Assembly: GCF_013423785.1 (NCBI RefSeq)
Contig: NZ_CP058952.1
Span: 1,515,665 to 1,579,664, forward strand
Source of the DNA: Chitinibacter fontanus
GTDB lineage: Bacteria > Pseudomonadota > Gammaproteobacteria > Burkholderiales > Chitinibacteraceae
DNA length: 64,000 nt
Direction: 5' to 3'
Shown one piece after another: positions 8,101 to 16,526 of the stretch. Numbering within the stretch: position 1 is the first letter of the stretch; every line of letters starts with the position of its first letter. The notes under the pieces are model-generated. The model was not told the DNA's origin. It saw only the letters and a program-made list of their open reading frames with translations, and did not search any database. A program made the translations under genes and the position numbers.

Positions 8101-11100
8101 ATGAATATCACTGACCTGCTTTCTTCCTTTGCCGCTGCTTTCAACCAAGACCAACGCCTGATCACCCTCCAACTCGGCGACGGTAGCGCTTGGGGCGAGC
8201 AGCTGTTGCCGCAGTCGGTGACGGGTAGCGAGGGGGTGAATCAGGCTTATCGCTACACGCTGGAATGCCTGTCGCCCGATGGTGCGATTGAACTCAAATC
8301 GCTGCTCGGTTTACCCGTGGTGATAGGTGTTACGGATTCTGAGGGGGGCGTCATTGAGCGTTGCGGTGTGGTGTCGCAAGCTCAATTGCTCGGTTCGGAC
8401 GGTGGTTTTGCCAAGTATGGTTTGCAGGTCGAACCGCCGTTTGCGCTGCTGCGCCATCGCCGTACTTCACGTGTTTTTCAGGATATTTCGGTTCCCGACA
8501 TCATCAAACAGGTGATTGGTGAACATCAGGCGGCGAACTCAGTGTTTGCGGCAGTCCAGACGCTGGATTTCAAACTTAGTGGCGCTCACCCCCAGCGCTC
8601 CTACTGTTTACAGTATCGCGAATCCGATTACGATTTCCTTCTCCGACTGATGCACGAGGAAGGCTTGGCGTGGCGCTTTGAACACCAGCCGGCCGATTCA
8701 CCACAAGTGCAGTTGGTCGTCTTTGACGATGCGTTTGCGCTTCCTGAAGCCAGCGATTCACAAGTCCGCTTTCATCGCGCCGATGCGACTGAAGAAACTG
8801 ATGCTCTGCTCGAATGGACTTCACAACGCCAAGTCGGCAGTAACAACGTTGCACTAGCCACCTTTGATTACAAAGCCAGCAACACCAGCCACAGCGGTGA
8901 CGAGAGCGCAGTGGATCAAGGCGACGGTGGGCAGCAGTTACAAGCCTCGTTCGAAGACTACGACCCGCAAAGCCTGTACTACGCCAGCGACTCTGAGCAA
9001 CTGAGTCATTACGCGCAACTGCGCCAGCAAGCGCATGATGGGCAAAAGAAATCATTCAGCGGCAGCGGTACGCTGCGCAGTTTGCAAGCAGGCCAATGGT
9101 TTCGATTGGAAGATCACCCTGCGCACGAATGGGATAGCGCTGAGCAACGTGAGTTTGCGATTACCGAACTCACCTTCACTGCTCACAACAATCTGCCGCA
9201 TGATTTAACGCAGCAACTGCACCAGATTGCTCCAAGCCTATTGGCAAGCAATACCGCCGCTAATGGTTCGACAGATACACCGGCACCGTATCGGGTTGAA
9301 TTCAAATCCCAACGGCGTGGTCAACCGATTACACCTGCCTTTAATGTGAATGGCACGGGTAGTGAACAACTCGCCAAACCCAAATCGCGTGGTGTGCAAA
9401 CCGCCACTGTGGTGGGGCCTGCGGGTGAAGAAATCCACACCGATGAACTGGGCCGCATCAAGGTTCAGTTTCACTGGCAACGGCCCAACGAACATGCCGA
9501 CTTTGGTGCCAATCTCGACGATAAATCATCGTGCTGGATCCGCGTCGCCTATCCGAGTGCTGGTGCGAGCTGGGGCCATCAATTCATCCCACGTATCGGG
9601 CAAGAAGTGCTGGTGGACTTTATCGAAGGCGATATCGATAGACCAATCATCACTGGCGTTGTCTACAACGGCAGCCACCCGACGCCGACGTTTAGCGGTG
9701 CAGGTGCGCTACCCGCCAATAAAACGCTATCGGGTATTAAGAGTAAAGAATACAAAGGTGGCCAGTACGGCGAATTACTCTTTGACGACAGCACCGGCCA
9801 AGTGCGCACCAAACTTAGCAGCGAGCACGCCAAAACCCAATTGAACCTCGGCTACCTGATTCACCCACGCACGAATGGCAAAGGGGAAACGCGAGGCGAA
9901 GGGTTTGAACTCCGAACCGACGCCCACGGCGCGATTCGCGCTGGTCATGGTCTACTGCTCACCACCGAAGCCAAAGGCGGCGCAGCGGGTAAACAGCTCG
10001 ACCGCAACCCTGCCAGCAGCCAGCTTGAATCCGCGCTCGAACTCGCGAAAAGCCTCGGCGAAGTCGCGACCAAACAACTGGCCGACACCATCGAAACCGG
10101 TGAGAACGAGCAAACGATCAAACCCGATAACTCTAACGGCGAGAAGCACAAAACCGGCCACCTGCACCACCACGTTCACGCCGCGAAAAGCTGGGAAGCA
10201 GGCACGAATACGGATTCAGAGGGCAAAACCAAATCAGAAGACCAAGCTGGCCAGCAACCGCTGCTGATGATCCACGGCCAGGACGGCCTTGCTCTTACAA
10301 CACCACAAAGCCTGACCCAAAGCGCCGGCAGCAATATCGACCAAGTTGTGCAGCGGGACAACAACCAAACCACGGGTCGGCGCTGGATTCATAATGTTGG
10401 CCAGCACATCAGTCTGTTTGTGAGTGGCATCAAAGACAGCATTGCGATCAAACTGGTCGCCGCGAAGGGCAAAGTGCAGATGCAGGCGCAGAGTGATGAC
10501 GTGGAGATCACTGCTGACAAGAACGTCAAAATAACGGCGTGTAAAGAGAGAGTTGAAATTGTTGCCGGTGATGAGATTTTGCTTGCATGCGGTGGCGGAT
10601 ATATCCGGTTGAAAGGTGGAAATATCGAAATTCACTGTCCAGGTGAAGTTAGCGTTAAAGGGAAAAATCACATATTGAGTGGTGGCACACAAATGCAGCA
10701 AACTCATCCTGAGTTTATTGCAACACAGCCCAAGCCATTTAGCATAAAAACAACTATTGACAAAGAAATTGAAGACAGTTTGAAATTGAATGGAACTTCG
10801 TCGATTAAGTATAAATATATCAATCAAGATGGGGAGATTGTTGGGCAAGGTAGTTTAGATGATTACGGGAGAACATCCCGAATTTATCAGGATCATGCCC
10901 AACCTCTTCAGCTCATTATAGGAAATGATGGCCCGTGGCAAGTTTTATCTGAAAAAAATGAGGATATACATGGATGTGAATGTGGTTCAGACCATGACCA
11001 CATTCATGATGAAGAGCTTGATTACACACCTACAGACACCGAAGTAGAATTACCACAAAATTTAAGTAACGACCATTTTTTCTCTTCAGAATTTGTTACC

Positions 11101-11157
11101 AAGCAAATTTTTAATGACGAGAAAATCAGAAAAGAGATCCAAAATGCTAACGATTAG
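8101..11157 (+). CDS. vgrG: T6SS spike protein VgrG with C-terminal extension
   Basis: A 1018-residue VgrG (TssI), the trimeric spike that sits on the Hcp tube and carries effectors. The N-terminal two thirds are the gp27/gp5-like core, with the usual YRESDYDFLLRLMHEEGL segment. A DUF2345 beta-helix extension follows at roughly 720-865. Residues about 900-950 contain a G-x-L-x-D-x-x-G-R-T pattern like the transthyretin-type adaptor domains of some VgrGs. Residues 957-972 form a Cys/His/Asp-rich patch (HGCECGSDHDHIHDEE) that could bind metal. From about position 10540 the DNA becomes strongly AT-rich, matching the downstream cargo rather than the vgrG core. The tail is therefore probably specific for the downstream effector. 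Confidence 0.95.
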   Translation: MNITDLLSSFAAAFNQDQRLITLQLGDGSAWGEQLLPQSVTGSEGVNQAYRYTLECLSPDGAIELKSLLGLPVVIGVTDSEGGVIERCGVVSQAQLLGSDGGFAKYGLQVEPPFALLRHRRTSRVFQDISVPDIIKQVIGEHQAANSVFAAVQTLDFKLSGAHPQRSYCLQYRESDYDFLLRLMHEEGLAWRFEHQPADSPQVQLVVFDDAFALPEASDSQVRFHRADATEETDALLEWTSQRQVGSNNVALATFDYKASNTSHSGDESAVDQGDGGQQLQASFEDYDPQSLYYASDSEQLSHYAQLRQQAHDGQKKSFSGSGTLRSLQAGQWFRLEDHPAHEWDSAEQREFAITELTFTAHNNLPHDLTQQLHQIAPSLLASNTAANGSTDTPAPYRVEFKSQRRGQPITPAFNVNGTGSEQLAKPKSRGVQTATVVGPAGEEIHTDELGRIKVQFHWQRPNEHADFGANLDDKSSCWIRVAYPSAGASWGHQFIPRIGQEVLVDFIEGDIDRPIITGVVYNGSHPTPTFSGAGALPANKTLSGIKSKEYKGGQYGELLFDDSTGQVRTKLSSEHAKTQLNLGYLIHPRTNGKGETRGEGFELRTDAHGAIRAGHGLLLTTEAKGGAAGKQLDRNPASSQLESALELAKSLGEVATKQLADTIETGENEQTIKPDNSNGEKHKTGHLHHHVHAAKSWEAGTNTDSEGKTKSEDQAGQQPLLMIHGQDGLALTTPQSLTQSAGSNIDQVVQRDNNQTTGRRWIHNVGQHISLFVSGIKDSIAIKLVAAKGKVQMQAQSDDVEITADKNVKITACKERVEIVAGDEILLACGGGYIRLKGGNIEIHCPGEVSVKGKNHILSGGTQMQQTHPEFIATQPKPFSIKTTIDKEIEDSLKLNGTSSIKYKYINQDGEIVGQGSLDDYGRTSRIYQDHAQPLQLIIGNDGPWQVLSEKNEDIHGCECGSDHDHIHDEELDYTPTDTEVELPQNLSNDHFFSSEFVTKQIFNDEKIRKEIQNAND

Positions 11158-11671
11158 AATCGCAATTTATATTATTTTTGTATTTATTATTTCAGAAACA
11201 TCATACGCAAACGAGATAAAAAAAATCGATTTAAAAAACGGAATTAACTTTATAGAGCAGAAAGGAGCTGCAATTGCAATCACGAAATCTAAAGGGAAAT
11301 TTGTTTCCGGGAGTGAATCAGATTTCTTTACAGGATATTTTTTACCGTCAGGAAAAACCGGCGAATGGATAATCATTCAAAACATAAACAAAACAGGGCC
11401 CGCTTCGTATTATTCAAATGAAATAAACAACATGGATTGTAATACACAAAGCATTGCCTTCTTCAAACGCAACAATGAACTACTCTTTGCAAGAGCAGAG
11501 CGTAGCGACCTTGAACGAGACTGTAGCATTGGAAAGGCAAACATTAAAATACATTTTTATAAATTTACTGTCACAGCGGAAATTCCAAAATTTATAGAAA
11601 CAGAAACTAAGACTACGAAAAATAAGTACTTGGACGCATTTGATGCATTAGAACATGAGTCATGGGAGTAA
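11144..11671 (+). CDS. Small secreted protein, candidate immunity protein 1
   Basis: I do not recognise the family. The protein has 175 residues with a clear signal peptide (MLTIRIAIYIIFVFI..., cleavage near SYA-NE), so it is exported to the periplasm. Two cysteines remain in the mature chain and could form a disulfide. The ATG at 11144 overlaps the end of vgrG by 14 bases and is preceded by AAAGAGA; an earlier in-frame start inside vgrG would destroy the signal peptide. Its place between vgrG and a putative cell-wall-degrading effector, 3 bases before it, suggests a periplasmic immunity protein or an accessory factor. That role is inferred from context only. Confidence 0.75.
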   Translation: MLTIRIAIYIIFVFIISETSYANEIKKIDLKNGINFIEQKGAAIAITKSKGKFVSGSESDFFTGYFLPSGKTGEWIIIQNINKTGPASYYSNEINNMDCNTQSIAFFKRNNELLFARAERSDLERDCSIGKANIKIHFYKFTVTAEIPKFIETETKTTKNKYLDAFDALEHESWE

Positions 11672-11674
11672 TAA

Positions 11675-13270
11675 ATGTTTGTTAGCGCAACCTATGATAG
11701 AGAGAATAAAACAGCAAAATACACAGATAAAGATGGAAACATTACGCTTTATATAGGTGGATCTTTCGCTTGGCGATTAAACAATCCTGGCAACATGGCA
11801 AAACCGGGGAAGCGCAAAGTCAATGGCGTTATTGGATATGCGCAAAGAACATCAAAGTCAGGACTTTTTTGCATATTTGAAAGTGCAGAAAAAGGGAAAG
11901 AAGAAAAAATAAGGCTAATTAAAGAGGTATATGGCGATAGCACATTATCTCAAATGATGTATGCTTACGCCCCTCCTGAAGACTCAAATGACACAGAAGG
12001 ATATATTAAATACCTTTCTAAAGAAGCGGACATCAAACCAAGTGACATAATAAAAGAAATACCACCAGCAAACTTTGATAAATTAATAAGCGCAATAGGA
12101 AAGAAAGAAGGATTTATCCCCGGCGAAATTGTGCCACTTGGAAAACCTGTTAACCTAAAATTTGAGGATGCATTAAAAAACCCAATAATTAACACGGAAA
12201 TCAAAATCAAAGATAAAAAAGGATCAACCGTATTAAAAACAAATAAAGAAGGGATGCTACCCGAGATATTTTCTAGCTTCTTTAAAGAAGAAATCGAAAT
12301 ACACATCAAAGGGATCGAACAAAAAACAGAGAAAATTCTGATCGGAAAAGTAAATGAACTTTTAGATTTTTATACAATAATTGCTCCCTTTGCGATACAG
12401 ACTGCCACACCAGCAATCCATAACAAGCCGAAGAGCGAGATTAACAATATTCATATTGTAAAAAAGGGGGAAACTTTAGCTAGCATTGCACAGAAATACA
12501 ACCTCACCGTCGATGATTTTAAAAAAGTAAACAATATTGTAAACGAAAATAAAATATTCGAAAGACAACACCTCGTCATCCCCAATAATCATGCAAAAAA
12601 TACGGCCACAAAATCAGACAAAAATTCACATGATAAAATTTCAGAACTAAAAGGTTCAAGACAAACAAATCAAAGAACTGAAAGCAATCATCCAGTCGTA
12701 CTAATTAGCTCACACCCAATAGAAGTTAGTGGAGTTTCATGGGTGAAGAAGTTTCCCACAAGCACAAGTCTAACCGAATTGATTGAACCATTTAAGACAA
12801 GTGCAATAGAGTTTATTGGGCAAATGAGAAAGTCAGGAATTAGTGTTCGCATATCGACCACCTACCGTCCAATCGAAAGATCTTATTTGATGCACTATGC
12901 TGCGGAAATTGCAAGAAAAAAAATTAAGCCCGAAAAAGTACCGAAATGGGATGGCGTTAATATTGATTGGTGTCATAAAAAAGCCGATGGAACAATAGAT
13001 GAAGAAGAGTCAATAAAAGCCGCGGCGAGGATGGTTTCGGCCTATGGCATAGGAAATAATCCAGTAGGAAAGCCAGCAAAATCAAATCATAATTTACGAA
13101 GAGCTGTCGATATGACCATTTCTGGCTACAAAGGTAAAAAGATAAAAATATTCGACGGCACGGAAAAAGATATAAATGAATTCAAAGACTTAGTAGAAGC
13201 TGGCGCCAGCTACGGAGTTTATTGGTTCGGAAGCAAAGACAAACCTCATTGGTCGTTTAATGGTAGATAA
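11675..13270 (+). CDS. Putative T6SS effector: LysM and M15 metallopeptidase
   Basis: A 531-residue protein with three recognisable parts. Residues about 31-150 begin with RLNNPGNM (34-41) and resemble domains seen in phage structural or lytic proteins. Residues 259-303 are a LysM peptidoglycan-binding domain (IVKKGETLASIAQKY...). Residues about 350-531 are an M15/VanY-like peptidase: STTYRP (394-399), SNHNLRRAVDM with candidate zinc ligands H472 and D479, and a final PHW with H525. It has no signal peptide, as expected for cargo carried by VgrG. The predicted activity is cleavage of peptidoglycan peptides in a target cell's periplasm; the exact bond is unknown. It lies between two secreted small proteins in AT-rich DNA. 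An effector role is inferred from domains and context. Confidence 0.85.
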   Translation: MFVSATYDRENKTAKYTDKDGNITLYIGGSFAWRLNNPGNMAKPGKRKVNGVIGYAQRTSKSGLFCIFESAEKGKEEKIRLIKEVYGDSTLSQMMYAYAPPEDSNDTEGYIKYLSKEADIKPSDIIKEIPPANFDKLISAIGKKEGFIPGEIVPLGKPVNLKFEDALKNPIINTEIKIKDKKGSTVLKTNKEGMLPEIFSSFFKEEIEIHIKGIEQKTEKILIGKVNELLDFYTIIAPFAIQTATPAIHNKPKSEINNIHIVKKGETLASIAQKYNLTVDDFKKVNNIVNENKIFERQHLVIPNNHAKNTATKSDKNSHDKISELKGSRQTNQRTESNHPVVLISSHPIEVSGVSWVKKFPTSTSLTELIEPFKTSAIEFIGQMRKSGISVRISTTYRPIERSYLMHYAAEIARKKIKPEKVPKWDGVNIDWCHKKADGTIDEEESIKAAARMVSAYGIGNNPVGKPAKSNHNLRRAVDMTISGYKGKKIKIFDGTEKDINEFKDLVEAGASYGVYWFGSKDKPHWSFNGR

Positions 13271-13272
13271 TA

Positions 13273-13854
13273 ATGCGTATTACACTATTTGCTGTACTTT
13301 ATTTTGCTAGTTCTTGCTATGCGACGGAAGTTACAACCGGGGTCTTTTCAGATATTTCAATATCAAATCCATCAAACACAAAATACAATCAGAGAAAAGA
13401 ACTATTATTCCTTACCAACGAGAAAATCAATCAAACTAAGACACTGACTATTTATCAGAACTTAACCGGTCCTAGTTTTCGGCCCATTTGCTGCATAACG
13501 ATTACAACTATAGACCTGATTGAGAAGAATTTAATTTTATCAAGAAACAAATACGATTCTGAGCTTAAAGAAACACTCGACAAAATCCAAGGCTATTCCT
13601 ATATATATTCAGCAAAATACACAGAAGAAGGAAATAAGATTCAAAAACTTATAAAAGGAAACGTAGGCCCAACTAGTACTCTGCCGGCCATCGAAAACAA
13701 AGACCTTAGCGATAAAATCGTGACGATGCCATTAAAAATTGGCAACGACTTTATTAATATAAAAACAAGTAACTCCCCAGATAGTGATTATTATATTTTC
13801 TATGTTAACAATAACAAGCGCGGGAAATATAAAGTTCCTTTTTTTGGAAACTAA
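13273..13854 (+). CDS. Small secreted protein, candidate immunity protein 2
   Basis: A 193-residue protein of no family I recognise. It begins with a signal peptide (MRITLFAVLYFASSCYA, cleavage near CYA-TE) and should be periplasmic. It starts 2 bases after the LysM/M15 gene stop and shares its AT-rich composition, so the pair is probably translated and inherited together. Since the neighbour's predicted target is peptidoglycan, a periplasmic immunity protein is the simplest role. I see no obvious similarity to the other small secreted protein at 11144-11671, so the two may have different jobs. Confidence 0.75.
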   Translation: MRITLFAVLYFASSCYATEVTTGVFSDISISNPSNTKYNQRKELLFLTNEKINQTKTLTIYQNLTGPSFRPICCITITTIDLIEKNLILSRNKYDSELKETLDKIQGYSYIYSAKYTEEGNKIQKLIKGNVGPTSTLPAIENKDLSDKIVTMPLKIGNDFINIKTSNSPDSDYYIFYVNNNKRGKYKVPFFGN

Positions 13855-13873
13855 CTAGGATAAATTAATTACT

Positions 13874-16516
13874 ATGTCCACCCCACTCAAATCCCTGATC
13901 AACCGCCTCACCCCCACCGCGCGTCGTGCGGTTGAAGAGGCGGCTAGCCGCGCTTTGTCGCGTAGCCATTTTGAAATCGAAATCGAGCACGTGGTGCTCG
14001 CACTGCTGTCGCACGACGATAATGCGGGGGTGGCGGCTTTGCGCTCGCTGGGTAGCAATATCGAGCAGATCGAGCGCGAGCTGGATCGCGCTTTGGAGCA
14101 GTTTCGTACAGGCAATACGCGCAATCCGGTGTTGTCGAGCTGGCTACCCAAGTGGCTGGAAAAAGCGTGGTTGATGGCAAGTACCGAGTTTGGGCAGGAT
14201 GATGTTTCGACGCTGGATTTACTGCTGGCGCTGGTGCGTGATGATGCGCTCAAGACCACAATTCAAAGTAGCAGCAGCGCTTTGAGCAAGATCGACGCTC
14301 AGCGTGCAATTGGTGGGTATATCGCTCTACGCCAACATGGTAATGAATTAGCGAGCAATACTTCAAATGTCACTACCGAAGAGCAAGACGATGGCAATGT
14401 GCCAGCGACGCCTATGTCGCGTAAAGGCAGCCCGGGGCTGGATAAATATACGATTGATCTGACTGCGCAGGCCAAGGCGGGCAAGATTGATATGGTGCTG
14501 GGGCGCGATGCTGAAATTCGCCAGATGATCGATATCTTGCAGCGCCGCCGCCAGAATAATCCGATCCTGACTGGCGAGCCGGGCGTCGGTAAAACCGCCG
14601 TCGTTGAAGGCTTGGCGCTCAAAATCGTTAGCGGCGAAGTGCCGCCGGTGTTAACTGGCGTAACGTTGCGCACGCTCGATCTGGGTTTGTTGCAAGCGGG
14701 AGCGAGTGTGAAGGGCGAATTTGAAAACCGCCTGCGCCAAGTGATCGACGAAGTCAAAGCCAGCCCAGTGCCGATTATTCTGTTTATCGACGAAGCGCAC
14801 ACGCTGATTGGCGCCGGTGGAGCTGCAGGGCAGAACGATGCGGCGAACTTGCTCAAGCCCGCTTTGGCGCGCGGCGAGTTGCGCACGATTGCGGCGACAA
14901 CATGGGCCGAATACAAGAAATATTTCGAGAAAGACGCAGCGCTAGCGCGCCGTTTCCAGGTGGTGAAAATCGACGAACCAGCACCCGAAATCGCGGTGCA
15001 AATGGTGCGCGGGATTACCGAGGCGATGGCCAAACACCACAATGTCGCGATCATGAACGAGGCGATTGTATCGGCGGTGAATTTATCCAGCCGCTACATC
15101 ATCGGCCGCCAGTTGCCCGATAAAGCGATCAGCGTGCTCGATACCGCGTGCGCGCGCGTGGCGCTATCCCGCGCTGGCCGCCCGGCACCGATTGAAGACG
15201 TTGAAGTGTTGGTCGCGAATATCGAGCGCGAAGTGAAAGCACTGCAATCCGAAGAAGGCCACGCCGAGCGCATCGCCGAGCTGACCACGCAGCGCGAAGC
15301 GCTTGAAGGCGACTTGCAAAACCTCGTCGTAGCGTGGGAAGCACAGCAAGCGGTGATTGCCGAGATCGAAGCGCTAAAAGCCGCTTCGGATGCTGCGAGT
15401 AAACCCACGAAGGGCAAAAAAACCAGTCCACTGCAAGCCAAACGCGCCGAGCTGCGCGCCTTGCAAAAAACCTTGCCACTGGCGTACGAGTGCGTCGATG
15501 AAAATGTCATCGCCGATGTAATTTCTGGCTGGACTGGTATTCCGCTCGGCCGCATGGTCAGCAATGAGTTGGAACAAGTACAAAAGCTGGCGAGCCTGCT
15601 CGCCGAGCGCGTGATCGGGCAAGACCATGCCTTGGCGCAAATCGCCGAGCGAGTGCAAATCGCCAAAGCGAATTTGGATGACCCGAGCAAGCCTAAAGGC
15701 GTGTTTATGCTGGTGGGCCCGTCGGGCGTCGGCAAAACCGAAACGGCGTTGGCGCTGGCTGAATCGCTATACGGCGGCGAGCGCAATCTGATTACGATTA
15801 ATATGTCCGAATACCAAGAATCGCACAGCGTGTCGGGCTTGAAAGGCTCGCCACCGGGCTATGTGGGTTACGGCGAAGGCGGCGTATTGACCGAGGCGGT
15901 GCGTCGTAAGCCGTATTCGGTAGTGCTGCTCGATGAAGTCGAAAAAGCGCACCCGGACGTGCTCGAGCTGTTCTTCCAAGTGTTTGATAAGGGCATTTTA
16001 GAAGACAGCGAAGGCCGCGAAGTTGACTTTAAAAACACGATTATTTTACTGACCAGCAATACCGGCACCGATTTGGTGATGCGCGCTTGCGATGGTGGCG
16101 TGACGGTGGGTGAAGAAACGCGCGACCCGACGGCGGAAGATTTGATCGAAATCCTGCGCCCTACTTTACAAAAAACCTTTAAACCCGCGTTCTTGGGTCG
16201 CTTAACCATCGTGCCCTACTTCCCGATTGGCGATGAAGTCTTGCGCCTGATTGTAAAACTAAAATTGAGCAAAATCGCTAAGCGCATCGCGCAAAACCAC
16301 GGCGCGGTGCTCGATTATCCAAACGAGTTGATCGACGCGATTGCCGATCGTTGCATGGATGTTGATAGCGGCGCACGCGATGCCGATGCGATCCTAACAC
16401 GCACCGTGCTGGCTAAGATTTCGGCCGACTTGCTCGCCCGTATGGCCAGCGGCAAGCCCGTGAAGAAAATCGCGCTGTCGCTCAAGGGTGACGACATCAA
16501 AGTGAAATTGAGCTAG
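13874..16516 (+). CDS. clpV: T6SS sheath-recycling AAA+ ATPase ClpV (TssH)
   Basis: An 880-residue Clp/Hsp100 ATPase of the ClpV type that disassembles contracted T6SS sheaths. It has an N-terminal Clp-N domain, a first AAA+ module with Walker A GEPGVGKT (from about 234), a coiled middle domain (about 430-540), and a second AAA+ module with Walker A GPSGVGKT (from about 615) and the GSPPGYVGYGEGG pore region. Base composition returns abruptly to the high-GC norm here after the AT-rich cargo, so the cargo's right edge lies in the 19 bases between the previous gene and this start. The sheath proteins it would act on (TssB/TssC) are not in the window. Confidence 0.97.
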   Translation: MSTPLKSLINRLTPTARRAVEEAASRALSRSHFEIEIEHVVLALLSHDDNAGVAALRSLGSNIEQIERELDRALEQFRTGNTRNPVLSSWLPKWLEKAWLMASTEFGQDDVSTLDLLLALVRDDALKTTIQSSSSALSKIDAQRAIGGYIALRQHGNELASNTSNVTTEEQDDGNVPATPMSRKGSPGLDKYTIDLTAQAKAGKIDMVLGRDAEIRQMIDILQRRRQNNPILTGEPGVGKTAVVEGLALKIVSGEVPPVLTGVTLRTLDLGLLQAGASVKGEFENRLRQVIDEVKASPVPIILFIDEAHTLIGAGGAAGQNDAANLLKPALARGELRTIAATTWAEYKKYFEKDAALARRFQVVKIDEPAPEIAVQMVRGITEAMAKHHNVAIMNEAIVSAVNLSSRYIIGRQLPDKAISVLDTACARVALSRAGRPAPIEDVEVLVANIEREVKALQSEEGHAERIAELTTQREALEGDLQNLVVAWEAQQAVIAEIEALKAASDAASKPTKGKKTSPLQAKRAELRALQKTLPLAYECVDENVIADVISGWTGIPLGRMVSNELEQVQKLASLLAERVIGQDHALAQIAERVQIAKANLDDPSKPKGVFMLVGPSGVGKTETALALAESLYGGERNLITINMSEYQESHSVSGLKGSPPGYVGYGEGGVLTEAVRRKPYSVVLLDEVEKAHPDVLELFFQVFDKGILEDSEGREVDFKNTIILLTSNTGTDLVMRACDGGVTVGEETRDPTAEDLIEILRPTLQKTFKPAFLGRLTIVPYFPIGDEVLRLIVKLKLSKIAKRIAQNHGAVLDYPNELIDAIADRCMDVDSGARDADAILTRTVLAKISADLLARMASGKPVKKIALSLKGDDIKVKLS

Positions 16517-16526
16517 GAAAAACGCG

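Noticed and set aside
14299-15786. Long antisense frames within clpV
   Set aside because: clpV is intact and conserved on the plus strand, and GC-rich third positions commonly open such mirror frames.
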